DNA of 22,739 nucleotides from a virus, in the IMG/VR virus record IMGVR_UViG_3300006076_000030, positions 1 to 22,739 of that record; one strand, 5' to 3'. Each line of letters starts with the position of its first letter. The stretch's first letter is position 1. Both the position numbers and the translations under genes were made by a program. The notes under the pieces were generated by a model that saw only the letters and a list, made by a program, of their open reading frames with translations, was not told the origin of the DNA and searched no databases. Below are positions 7,255 through 13,893 of this stretch, one piece after another.

Positions 7255-7491
7255 TTAGCCTTTAAATGATTTAATTATATCTGATATTTTATCGAGAGAG
7301 TTTATTCCGAATGTAATAATAATTAATGCAGCAATAAGAGCATATGTAATTATTTGAACATATCCTAATCCAAGAGGGATCATAAAGGCATATACAAATA
7401 TAATAATAATAACAAGAATTATTAATCTGGTAAATACTCTATGCTTATCTAAGACATCTACAGGCTTTTTCTTTTCTATATTATTTTCCAT
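7255..7491 (-). CDS. Candidate holin (two membrane helices)
   Basis: The 78-residue protein has a charged N-terminus (MENNIEKKKPVDVLDKHR), a first membrane helix at about 22-42 (LIILVIIIIFVYAFMIPLG), a short turn, a second helix at about 47-64 (ITYALIAALIIITFG) and a short Lys-containing tail. Two helices, small size and a charged tail fit class II holins, which form the inner-membrane holes that let endolysin reach the peptidoglycan. Position supports this: it overlaps the outer-spanin gene by 11 bases and follows endolysin and spanin genes on the same strand. Holins are too diverse to be named on sequence alone; another small membrane protein remains possible. Confidence 0.5.
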   Translation of the reverse strand: MENNIEKKKPVDVLDKHRVFTRLIILVIIIIFVYAFMIPLGLGYVQIITYALIAALIIITFGINSLDKISDIIKSFKG

Positions 7492-7762
7492 CTAAATTCT
7501 CTTCACACCAGTTTTTATATAGAATCCAATTATTCCTAAGAATAATAGCGTCATTCTTAGGGATTAATATATAATTCTTATTATTTATATTAGTAAAATA
7601 TATATTATATTTTTCAAACTTAGGTTTTTTAGTAATAGGAGGTCTAGGGATTTCTACATACCTGATCTTTACAGTAGGTCTGCACTCATCTTGACTACAC
7701 CCCTGAAATATATTACTTACCAATAGTAGAAACAGAATCGTATAAATTTTTAAATTCTTCAT
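7481..7762 (-). CDS. Outer-membrane spanin lipoprotein (Rz1-like)
   Basis: The 93-residue protein starts with a typical lipoprotein signal: basic N-terminus (MKNLK), hydrophobic core (ILFLLLVSN) and a lipobox-like IFQGC with Cys22 as the acylation site. The -3 residue is Phe, slightly off consensus. A proline-rich stretch follows (EIPRPPITKKPKF), a hallmark of Rz1-type outer spanins. Its start codon lies inside the 3' end of the inner-spanin gene, overlapping by 50 bases in another frame, the classic arrangement for Rz/Rz1 pairs. The AAAGGAT ribosome site is within the inner-spanin coding sequence. It should pair with the inner spanin to fuse the two membranes at the last step of lysis. Confidence 0.75.
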   Translation of the reverse strand: MKNLKIYTILFLLLVSNIFQGCSQDECRPTVKIRYVEIPRPPITKKPKFEKYNIYFTNINNKNYILIPKNDAIILRNNWILYKNWCEENLDGK

Positions 7763-8177
7763 CTTTTATATCCTTTCCTTCAATTATAGGAATTTTACAA
7801 TCTTTAACTTTGATAATTTTAGAAGGTTTAGTATCTAATTTCTTTTTAAGTAAATGAATATCTTTTCGAAGAGAGACTATAATTTCATCTCTAGAATTTA
7901 TCTGTTTTTTATATATAGACTCTACTTCATTATATCTATTTCTAATAATATTAAGCTCCTTAGTATTATGAGCATTAGCATCCTTACAATTATCTCTATC
8001 TATCCTAACTTTTTCTATTCTTCTATTTAGAATATTTACATCTTTTTTAAGTGAGGATATTCTAAAGGTATCATATGATATCACCAATAGTATCAATATC
8101 ACTAAAAAAAACTTTATGTTAAATAGCTTAGAAAAGTTAGAATTAGATAGAAATCCAAATATAGATAAAAAACCCAT
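7713..8177 (-). CDS. Inner-membrane spanin (Rz-like)
   Basis: The 154-residue protein has a single N-terminal membrane helix at about residues 22-38 (IKFFLVILILLVISYD) preceded by a short cytoplasmic part. A long periplasmic coiled coil follows, about 42-115, with repeated charged heptads (SSLKKDVNILNRRIEKV). Near the end is a KVKDCKIP segment whose Cys could support dimerisation. This is the layout of type II inner spanins. The next gene, a lipoprotein, starts within its 3' end. The ATG at 8177 lies two bases after the endolysin stop with only a weak ribosome site, so translation is probably coupled to the endolysin gene. Confidence 0.75.
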   Translation of the reverse strand: MGFLSIFGFLSNSNFSKLFNIKFFLVILILLVISYDTFRISSLKKDVNILNRRIEKVRIDRDNCKDANAHNTKELNIIRNRYNEVESIYKKQINSRDEIIVSLRKDIHLLKKKLDTKPSKIIKVKDCKIPIIEGKDIKDEEFKNLYDSVSTIGK

Positions 8178-8179
8178 AG

Positions 8180-8593
8180 CTAAGCTTTAAATTTTAGGAG
8201 TTCTGATCTACTCCTAGTATCTAAGTGTACCCAAGTAATATCTATCTCTAATCCTTTAATATAAGGATATATATCTGGGTTATCTATAATATCCTGACGA
8301 ATTTCATCAGGTGTATATTTACTAAATATTATATCTACTGCTCTTCCCCACGAATGCATACTAGAATATGAATAATACGGACTATCTGGAGTGCGAATTC
8401 CGCTCCAATTTCTATTACCATTCCATAACCAGTTATTGATTGTTGCAGTACCCTCAGGAAATCTTTCCTTAATAGTATCTATAGATTCTATTAGTTGAGG
8501 ATCTAGGAAATCCCAACATTTATCTCCATATTTTTTAAAAAGTTCTTGAGGAACTAGCTCTTCAATTTTAAAGTGTTTTGATTTTAAATACAT
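8180..8593 (-). CDS. Endolysin, M15-type zinc peptidase
   Basis: The 137-residue product matches small M15 peptidases (D-Ala-D-Ala carboxypeptidase or L-Ala-D-Glu endopeptidase types) that cut peptide cross-links of peptidoglycan. Zinc-site motifs are clear: SSMHSWGRAVDI (His and Asp of the SxHxxGxAxD signature, about residues 78-89) and the second His in ITWVHLDTR (about 118-126). The N-terminal FKIEELVP segment is the usual family beginning. It has no signal peptide, so export depends on a holin. The ATG at 8593 has a strong AAGGAG site seven bases upstream. Genes for spanins and a candidate holin follow on the same strand, making a complete lysis cassette. Confidence 0.88.
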   Translation of the reverse strand: MYLKSKHFKIEELVPQELFKKYGDKCWDFLDPQLIESIDTIKERFPEGTATINNWLWNGNRNWSGIRTPDSPYYSYSSMHSWGRAVDIIFSKYTPDEIRQDIIDNPDIYPYIKGLEIDITWVHLDTRSRSELLKFKA

Positions 8594-8604
8594 TTTTTCT
8601 CCTT

Positions 8605-8633
8605 ATTTTATCCACTGAATTTTATCCACTGAA
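8605..8633. repeat. 14-bp tandem duplication at the gp13 stop codon
   Basis: ATTTTATCCACTGA is present twice in immediate succession (8605-8618 and 8619-8632, plus one shared A). One copy spans the last codons and stop of the gp13-like gene; the other forms the spacer before the endolysin ribosome site. It looks like a recent slippage duplication. Confidence 0.85.
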
Positions 8634-9506
8634 CATTCCGAGTGCTTCGGAGTATTTATCTAATAGATCTTCATCTAATTTTTCTAAAGCAGTTTCAGCT
8701 TCTGATTTCATATCAGCATAGTTTATTTCTGCTCCACCTACCAATGCCTGAGAATATTTACCTGTTATAGTTCCCCATAAATACTTAGTCTTATTAAGAG
8801 CATATTCCTTAATCCAAGGATGATTATATATCTCATCATATTCAGGATTAGGAACATATTCTACAGCTGCTTCTACTAAGAAAGGTCCTGTTACGTTCTC
8901 AAATATTCTTAATATTTTACTATTACTGTTAAATTCAAAGTTTACACCTACACCATATAGAGATTGGAGAGTATCTCTTTGAGATATTGTAACATATGCA
9001 TCTACTGCATTATCTAAAGTACTTCCTGTTGCTAGACCACCAGCTATACCGTTTGAAATATCCCCAGCTATACCATTAGCTCCTTCTAAACTAGAAACCT
9101 CACCCTGTATAGTAATATGTGGAACATATCCTACACCTACTGTACCCCAACCAGGTCCTAGATTAATACCTCCAGCTCCAGGTTGATTAACACTTCCTAA
9201 ACTATTTGCAAAAGAGATTGATTGAATTGCTTGTACTCTATAATCTAGAAGATAATCCTGTATGTCTTCCTTTCCTTCTATTATAAATGATACGGTTCTC
9301 TCACCCCCATATGCATAATCTGAAAATTTACGTATAGTTTCATCTATAACTAATGCTATTTGATCATTAGATACATCTACAGTTATCATCGGCTCACCTA
9401 GCATAGTTCGAATATAATTGATTAATTTATCCTCACTATCTATTCTTCGAGATCTTTGCTTAGTATTAACAATATCTGGCTGATTTCTACCTTGCATGTT
9501 ACTCAT
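8622..9506 (-). CDS. 13: Neck protein, T4 gp13-like
   Basis: In T4, gp13 completes the head and forms the neck collar between portal and tail. The 294-residue product (T4 gp13 is 309) has an N-terminal helical domain containing INYIRTMLGEPMITVDVSND. A Gly-rich central insertion follows (about 105-170, many Gly/Ala), and a C-terminal domain has PWIKEYALNKTKYLWGTI and a helix ending ALEKLDEDLLDKYSEALG. These N- and C-terminal patterns are the ones I associate with neck proteins of T4-type and marine myophages. The ATG at 9506 has an AAGGT site and lies 25 bases downstream of a minus-strand TATAAATA late box. It is the first gene of the neck-lysis transcript. Assignment to gp13 rather than gp14 is by size and motif recall. 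Confidence 0.7.
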   Translation of the reverse strand: MSNMQGRNQPDIVNTKQRSRRIDSEDKLINYIRTMLGEPMITVDVSNDQIALVIDETIRKFSDYAYGGERTVSFIIEGKEDIQDYLLDYRVQAIQSISFANSLGSVNQPGAGGINLGPGWGTVGVGYVPHITIQGEVSSLEGANGIAGDISNGIAGGLATGSTLDNAVDAYVTISQRDTLQSLYGVGVNFEFNSNSKILRIFENVTGPFLVEAAVEYVPNPEYDEIYNHPWIKEYALNKTKYLWGTITGKYSQALVGGAEINYADMKSEAETALEKLDEDLLDKYSEALGMFSG

Positions 9507-9530
9507 TTTATACCTTATGTTTATTTACAA

Positions 9531-9544
9531 TATTTATATAAATA
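9531..9544. promoter_or_regulatory. Divergent (bidirectional) late promoter
   Basis: TATTTATATAAATA is a perfect palindrome containing a TATAAATA T4-type late box on each strand: 9537-9544 (plus, towards gp20) and 9538-9531 (minus, towards gp13). The boxes overlap by two bases. The start codons are 19 bases (gp20) and 24 bases (gp13) away, ordinary leader lengths for late phage genes. Confidence 0.8.
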
Positions 9545-9563
9545 AATTAAAAATGGAGCTTTT

Positions 9564-11075
9564 ATGGATTTATGGGAGGCAATTAAAAAACCCTTTATTA
9601 CAGATACTTCAGATATAAAGAAACCTTCTAGTGAGACTAGACCTGAAAATATCACCGTAGAACTATCTGATGAATATACAGGGGTAGTAGCATTTTCTTC
9701 AGAAGATTCAGGAAAGGGGTTTAATTCTTATGCTGAAACTATGACACCTTTAGAATATCAAAATAAAGTAATAAAAAAATATAGAGTACTAGCAGAACAT
9801 TCCGATGTTAATTATGCTATTGATATTTTAATTAATGAGATGATTTTTTCTATAGATAATGATATACTAAAAATTAATGTAACTAATCAGAGTGATAAAA
9901 TAAAAAAGAAAATTATTGAAAAATTTAATAAAATTATAAAAACCGTCAATATAAAAGATAATATAGATATTATATGTAGGCAATTATATATAGACGGACA
10001 GATTAATATAGCTTTAATATATGATAAGAGTGAATTAAAAACAGGTATCAAGACAGCTAAAATTCTAGAACCTTTCAATCTATTTTATGATAAATCTGAT
10101 AAATTATGGAAGTTTGTAGAAAAAGAAAATGATTCTCTATATTCAACTGAAATCAAGTATGATGAGACATACTCTTCAGATGAACTAGTACATGTAGATT
10201 TTAAGCTTTATAAAAATATAACACTGAGTGAAGATGAGGTAACTAAAATTAATTATGGATATCTAGAAAGTGTTAGTAAGTATGCTAATCAACTAGATAC
10301 TTTAGAATCTCTACTGGTTCCTCTAAGATATTCGAGATCTGTCTCTAGAAGATTATTTAATATAGATGTAGCAGATCTCCCACCTAAAAAAGCTAAAGAA
10401 TTAATGAATCAAATTAGAAATGAGTTTAAATATAAGAAAACTTATGATACTACTAAGGGTACTATTAAAAATATTAATGCCACTCAGCCTATAGTTGAGG
10501 ACTATTGGTTATCTAATAGAAATGGAGGTCGTGGAACTACCGTTGATACAATGGATGAGAAAGGTGCTCTAATGGATTTAGATGATATTATATTTATCTC
10601 TAAAAAACTTTTCACCTCCTTAAAAATTCCTAGTAATCTCAACCCATATCTAGATGATATAGGTGATTTTAGTTATGATTCGGATACTGTTTCTGGAGAT
10701 AATATGTCATTCTATCTCTTTATAGACAAATTAAGAAAACCTGTAGTATCCCTTATGAAGAGAATCCTAATGAGAGAGCTAATATATACAGGAGAGATTA
10801 CCGAACAAGAATGGAATCAACTTGAAGATGATATAGAAATTGAATTTTCTAGCAAATCTCTATTTCTAGAAAATATGAAAAGAGATCTGTTCTTAAAAGG
10901 AATAGGAAATTTTCAAGATATTAAAGAGGATATAGGAAAAATAGTTTCATTAGAAACTGCTTTAAAAACTACCCTTGGATGGTCTTCAGAAGATATAGAC
11001 GAAGAACTAGAAAAAATTAGAAAAGAAAAGGCTAACCCACTATACAATAATTTTTATAGTGATTCAGAATTCTAA
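9564..11075 (+). CDS. 20: Portal vertex protein, T4 gp20-like
   Basis: The portal is the dodecameric ring at the unique head vertex through which DNA is packaged and ejected, and on which the prohead is built. At 503 residues it is close to T4 gp20 (524). Typical features are the early segment YQNKVIKKYRVLAEHSDVNYA, followed by IDILINEMIF (about residues 70-95). In the C-terminal half, GALMDLDDIIFISKKLFTSL and then KIPSNLNPY correspond to the conserved portal stem region. The ATG at 9564 is preceded by GGAG; an out-of-frame ATG sits within that site. The gene is first in the plus-strand head operon and has its own late promoter. Confidence 0.9.
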   Translation: MDLWEAIKKPFITDTSDIKKPSSETRPENITVELSDEYTGVVAFSSEDSGKGFNSYAETMTPLEYQNKVIKKYRVLAEHSDVNYAIDILINEMIFSIDNDILKINVTNQSDKIKKKIIEKFNKIIKTVNIKDNIDIICRQLYIDGQINIALIYDKSELKTGIKTAKILEPFNLFYDKSDKLWKFVEKENDSLYSTEIKYDETYSSDELVHVDFKLYKNITLSEDEVTKINYGYLESVSKYANQLDTLESLLVPLRYSRSVSRRLFNIDVADLPPKKAKELMNQIRNEFKYKKTYDTTKGTIKNINATQPIVEDYWLSNRNGGRGTTVDTMDEKGALMDLDDIIFISKKLFTSLKIPSNLNPYLDDIGDFSYDSDTVSGDNMSFYLFIDKLRKPVVSLMKRILMRELIYTGEITEQEWNQLEDDIEIEFSSKSLFLENMKRDLFLKGIGNFQDIKEDIGKIVSLETALKTTLGWSSEDIDEELEKIRKEKANPLYNNFYSDSEF

Positions 11076-11078
11076 TCT

Positions 11079-11086
11079 TATAAATA
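11079..11086 (+). promoter_or_regulatory. Late promoter for gp67-gp21
   Basis: An exact TATAAATA box begins 3 bases after the gp20 stop codon and lies 29 bases before the gp67 ATG at 11116, so core protein and protease can be transcribed apart from the portal. Confidence 0.75.
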
Positions 11087-11115
11087 AAAATATATAACAC
11101 TTAAAGGAAACTAAA

Positions 11116-11367
11116 ATGGATCAAGTAAATACTATGGATTTAATTAAATCTGCAGAAGAAAGAAAATATGTTAAATTTGAAGAACTAGCACTAGATACTC
11201 TTAAAGATAAGCTAGATAATCATCCTAAAGTACAGGAATTCAGAGATACCCTAAATTCTATCAGTGAAGCATCTAAAGACGAAGATAAAGACGGTGATGA
11301 TGATACTACAGAAAAAGGCGATACTGATAAAGATGAGGATGAAGAAGATGAAGAAGATGAAGAATAA
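11116..11367 (+). CDS. 67: Prohead core protein, T4 gp67-like
   Basis: The 83-residue product has a helical N-terminal half (MDLIKSAEERKYVKFEELAL) and a strongly acidic C-terminal tail made almost wholly of Asp and Glu (KDEDEEDEEDEE). T4 gp67 (PIP, 80 residues) has this shape and is also coded between gp20 and gp21. It is a core component of the prohead and is cut by gp21. Identification rests on size, charge and gene position more than on residue identity. The ATG has an AAGGAA site. The tail is encoded by a GATGAAGAA-like repeat, so its length may vary between relatives. Confidence 0.8.
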   Translation: MDQVNTMDLIKSAEERKYVKFEELALDTLKDKLDNHPKVQEFRDTLNSISEASKDEDKDGDDDTTEKGDTDKDEDEEDEEDEE

Positions 11368-11386
11368 TTCTTAAATAAGGAAAATC

Positions 11387-12436
11387 ATGAAATTAATTCT
11401 GGAAGAAAGCTTAGATATCGAAGCTGTAGTAGAACTAAATGAAGCTACAGGAGAAAAAACATATGTTATTAAGGGTACTTTTAGTACACCTGAACTTAAA
11501 AACAGAAATGGTAGAATCTACCCGATGAAAATCTGGAAAGAGAATGTAGATAGATATCAAAGAGAAATCGAAAATAATACTCAAAATACTTTAATGGAAA
11601 AGGAACACCCTCCTAGAACTGAAGTAGACCCAACTAAAGCTGTTGCCAGAATTCGCAAACTAGAAATTCGCAACGGTGTAGTATATGGAGAATCTGTAAT
11701 TTTTAATAAACCTGAGACAGAAGATATAAGAGAAAGTATAGATAAAGGTCGAAAAGTAGGAGTATCTTCAAGAGGTGTAGGTAGACTTAATGGAGATATA
11801 GTAGAAGAATTTAATCTTATTACATATGATATAGTAGCTAATCCATCAGATTGGAATGCTAGTTTAGATGGATTTAATGAATCTTTAATCCTAGAAAGTG
11901 TAGAAATTGAAGCTGATGGGTATGGTGGGTGGATATGCACTCCCTCAGGATGTACCTTAGTAGAGTCGAAAGATATTACTAAAGAAGTTGAAAAAAGACT
12001 TAAAAATGAGCCTGTTATGATTACAGATGAGACTGGAAATGTTATTACTATTGAACATAAAGATGGTAAGTTTTTCTCAGGAGTAGATCAATATGGTAAT
12101 GGTATAGAGCTAAAAGGTCTTAAGGGATATATATTAGTAGAGTCTAAAAAAGAAACTCCTTGTACTAAGAAGGCTCTAGAACTAAAAGAAGCATTAGAAA
12201 AAATTGCTAGATCTAAAGAACTAGAGAAACAACTTAAAGAAGAGGAGGAGCTTAAAAAGAAATTTAAGAGCTTAATATCAGGATATAGTTTAGATGAATC
12301 TGACTATATATATGATGAAATCAAGACAGAATTAATATCACTAATAGAAGCAAATAAAATTAAAAATATTAAATTGAAAGATATTGGTGTAAAAATTTCA
12401 TTTGATGATAGAAATAAAACTATAAAGGTATTTTAA
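11387..12436 (+). CDS. 21: Prohead core protease, T4 gp21-like, with long C-terminal extension
   Basis: gp21 is the maturation protease that, inside the prohead, cuts scaffold, core and capsid proteins after (L/I)xE. The protease domain covers about residues 1-165: substrate-loop segment LKNRNGRIYP (37-46), catalytic His74 in MEKEHPP, nucleophile Ser127/128 in VGVSSRGVG, and the YDIVANPS segment (147-154). The whole product is 349 residues against 212 in T4. The extra ~180 residues hold a Cys-containing WICTPSGC loop, two LVESK stretches, a charged coiled coil (about 262-296) and a small final domain. The stop overlaps the next ATG (TAATG). The extension is not explained by T4 biology. Confidence 0.9.
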   Translation: MKLILEESLDIEAVVELNEATGEKTYVIKGTFSTPELKNRNGRIYPMKIWKENVDRYQREIENNTQNTLMEKEHPPRTEVDPTKAVARIRKLEIRNGVVYGESVIFNKPETEDIRESIDKGRKVGVSSRGVGRLNGDIVEEFNLITYDIVANPSDWNASLDGFNESLILESVEIEADGYGGWICTPSGCTLVESKDITKEVEKRLKNEPVMITDETGNVITIEHKDGKFFSGVDQYGNGIELKGLKGYILVESKKETPCTKKALELKEALEKIARSKELEKQLKEEEELKKKFKSLISGYSLDESDYIYDEIKTELISLIEANKIKNIKLKDIGVKISFDDRNKTIKVF

Positions 12437-12681
12437 TGTTTAATTTTAAAGAGATTTTTTCTGAAACATCTAAAACTAACGAATCGTATTTAGAGGATGA
12501 TATAGAAACTAAGAATATTTTAGATTCTTTAGAAGATACTCTTACAAGAGTTTTTAAGTTAAATAAAGGATATAAAGATCCTACTTCTAATAAACATCTT
12601 AAGAGAGCTATGAAAAATATAGCGGATGCTTCAGATAGTATAGAATCCTTTTATGAGTATGAATTTGGAAAGGAGTATTAA
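12436..12681 (+). CDS. Small head-module protein with capsid-targeting-like N-terminus
   Basis: The 81-residue product begins MFNFKEIFSET, sharing FNFxExFSE with the next gene. Such a short hydrophobic/acidic leader resembles gp21-processed capsid-targeting peptides. The rest is helical and charged (HLKRAMKNIADASDSIESF). It lies between the protease and scaffold genes, where T4 has no gene, with TAATG coupling on both sides. It may be a core or internal head protein; T4 gp68 is a possible functional counterpart although its usual position is between 67 and 21. No family is recognised. Confidence 0.65.
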   Translation: MFNFKEIFSETSKTNESYLEDDIETKNILDSLEDTLTRVFKLNKGYKDPTSNKHLKRAMKNIADASDSIESFYEYEFGKEY

Positions 12682-12941
12682 TGTCCTTATTTAATTTTGA
12701 GGAGGTTTTTTCTGAAGCAGTTAAAAATACTAAAGTATATGGATATAAAGAATTTTATAAAAGTCCACTTACCGAGGAGATAGTATGTTATGTAAACGAA
12801 AATAATGATATTTTCGATCTAGATAATAATATTATAGAGAATCAAAGTAGATATAGAGAGATGATAGAGTCATCTGCACTATTAAAGGTAAATAGATTAG
12901 AGGTTTCTAAACCTCTTCTATCAGAAATTGGATTTATATAA
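12681..12941 (+). CDS. Second small head-module protein with the same N-terminal leader
   Basis: The 86-residue product begins MSLFNFEEVFSEAVKNT, matching the leader of the gene just upstream (FNFKEIFSET). After the leader the two diverge: this one has a beta-rich segment (KVYGYKEFYKSPLTEEIVCYV) and ends SEIGFI. The ATG overlaps the upstream stop (TAATG), with a GGAAAGGAG ribosome site. Its last bases contain the late promoter of gp22. A head-internal or core protein role is inferred from context and leader. Confidence 0.65.
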   Translation: MSLFNFEEVFSEAVKNTKVYGYKEFYKSPLTEEIVCYVNENNDIFDLDNNIIENQSRYREMIESSALLKVNRLEVSKPLLSEIGFI

Positions 12942-12944
12942 ATA
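12937..12944 (+). promoter_or_regulatory. Late promoter for gp22
   Basis: An exact TATAAATA box lies at the 3' end of the preceding gene, overlapping its stop codon. It is followed 13 bases later by the structured leader of gp22. Confidence 0.75.
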
Positions 12945-12957
12945 AATATAATAATAA

Positions 12958-13011
12958 ATATTAAGATAGAGATGAAAAAGAGTGAAATCATCAATAGATG
13001 AGTCTTAATAT
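12958..13011 (+). promoter_or_regulatory. Structured leader element, copy 1 (gp22)
   Basis: ATATTAAGA (12958-12966) is exactly complementary to TCTTAATAT (13003-13011), forming a 9-bp helix around a 36-base interior. The interior has TAGAGATGAAAAAGAGTGAA followed by a perfect hairpin TCATC-AATA-GATGA (12988-13001). The same design, with other helix sequences, precedes gp23. The element ends 22 bases before the gp22 ATG and should lie close to the 5' end of the late transcript. Confidence 0.7.
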
Positions 13012-13033
13012 ATAAAAAGAAAGGAATTCACAG

Positions 13034-13762
13034 ATGAATGAATTATTTGAATCGTTAAGTATTGACGATAAAACAAAAGCTGAATTATCAGAAGCATTTG
13101 ATAAAGCCGTTATGGCTAAATCTGTTGAGCTAATGGAGTCTCATGTTCAAGAAAAAATTGAAGAGGCTAGAGTTGAGCTAGAAGAAGAATATAAAGAAAA
13201 GGTTGAGGATCTTGAGGAAACTCTAGACGGATATTTAACTTCTGTAGTTGAAGAATTTGTTGCAGAAAACGAAGTTAAGCATCAAAGAATTATTGAAGAG
13301 TCAAAAGTAGAAAAACTTTTAGAAACTTTTGATACAATGCTTAAAACTATGGGTATTGAAATGTTAGAAATTCAAGAAGCTAAGTCTGAAAAAGAAATTC
13401 TAGAAGATGAAAACTCATTAGAAAATAGACTTGATAGATTAGAAGATAAACTATCTGAAAAAGAGCATGAGCTTATTGAAGCTAGAAAAGAAGCTCAAGA
13501 ATATCTTAGAGCTGGAGTTATTGCAGAACTTTCAGAAGGACTTACTCTTACTGAAAAAGAAAAATTCGAAACTTTAGCTGATATGATTGAATTCTCTAAA
13601 GATGAGAAATATATAAGTGCTCTAGAGACTATTAAGGAAAACTTAATTGATAATAGAGGTGATAATATTCAAGAATCAGCAGTAGCATCTCTTCCTGCTA
13701 AAGCTTATAAAACTGAAGAAGTAGATGTAGCAGCTGCTACAGATTTTAGTAAATATATCTAA
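13034..13762 (+). CDS. 22: Prohead scaffolding core protein, T4 gp22-like
   Basis: gp22 is the main internal scaffold on which the gp23 shell assembles; it is later degraded by gp21. The 242-residue product (T4: 269) is acidic and almost wholly helical. It has long coiled coils (VQEKIEEARVELEEEYKEKV; LENRLDRLEDKLSEKEHELI) and the characteristic C-terminal segment AELSEGLTLTEKEKFETLAD. The tail DVAAATDFSKYI probably contacts the shell. Several LxE motifs could be cut by gp21. The ATG follows an AAAGGAATT site. It sits directly before gp23 as in T4. Confidence 0.9.
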   Translation: MNELFESLSIDDKTKAELSEAFDKAVMAKSVELMESHVQEKIEEARVELEEEYKEKVEDLEETLDGYLTSVVEEFVAENEVKHQRIIEESKVEKLLETFDTMLKTMGIEMLEIQEAKSEKEILEDENSLENRLDRLEDKLSEKEHELIEARKEAQEYLRAGVIAELSEGLTLTEKEKFETLADMIEFSKDEKYISALETIKENLIDNRGDNIQESAVASLPAKAYKTEEVDVAAATDFSKYI

Positions 13763-13764
13763 TA

Positions 13765-13772
13765 TATAAATA
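13765..13772 (+). promoter_or_regulatory. Late promoter for gp23
   Basis: An exact TATAAATA box starts 3 bases after the gp22 stop, 121 bases before the gp23 ATG. The long leader it produces contains two RNA structures. Confidence 0.75.
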
Positions 13773-13779
13773 CTAAAAA

Positions 13780-13833
13780 CTTGAAAAGTAGAAGTGAAAT
13801 AGAGCTGAAACAACAAGGGGTTGGCTTTTCAAG
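13780..13833 (+). promoter_or_regulatory. Structured leader element, copy 2 (gp23)
   Basis: CTTGAAAAG (13780-13788) pairs perfectly with CTTTTCAAG (13825-13833) around a 36-base interior that reads TAGAAGTGAAATAGAGCTGA, then a small hairpin CAAC-AAGGG-GTTG (13811-13823). Interior length, the TAGA..TGAAA.AGAG core and the second TGAAA are shared with the gp22 leader, while the paired arms differ but stay complementary. Confidence 0.7.
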
Positions 13834-13837
13834 GAAC

Positions 13838-13855
13838 TTCAATCTTTAGATTGAA
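13838..13855 (+). promoter_or_regulatory. Second hairpin in gp23 leader
   Basis: TTCAATC-TTTA-GATTGAA forms a perfect 7-bp stem with a four-base loop. It is followed by ~24 A-rich bases and the AAAGGAA ribosome site of gp23. The hairpin may shield the mRNA 5' end from decay or keep the ribosome site open. Confidence 0.65.
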
Positions 13856-13893
13856 AACAAAAAATAAAATAAAAATAAAAAAAGGAATTTAAA

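Noticed and set aside
7582-7589. Minus-strand TATAAATA inside the outer spanin gene, ~90 bases before the holin candidate
   Set aside because: It lies within coding sequence with no clean leader; probably chance, although an internal late promoter cannot be ruled out.
12958-13011. Hammerhead ribozyme in the gp22 leader (GATGA ... GAAA ... GTC in the right order inside a closing stem)
   Set aside because: The required CUGANGA reads GAGATGA, stem II is missing, and the base pairs next to GAAA and GTC do not fit. The gp23 copy is even further from the consensus.
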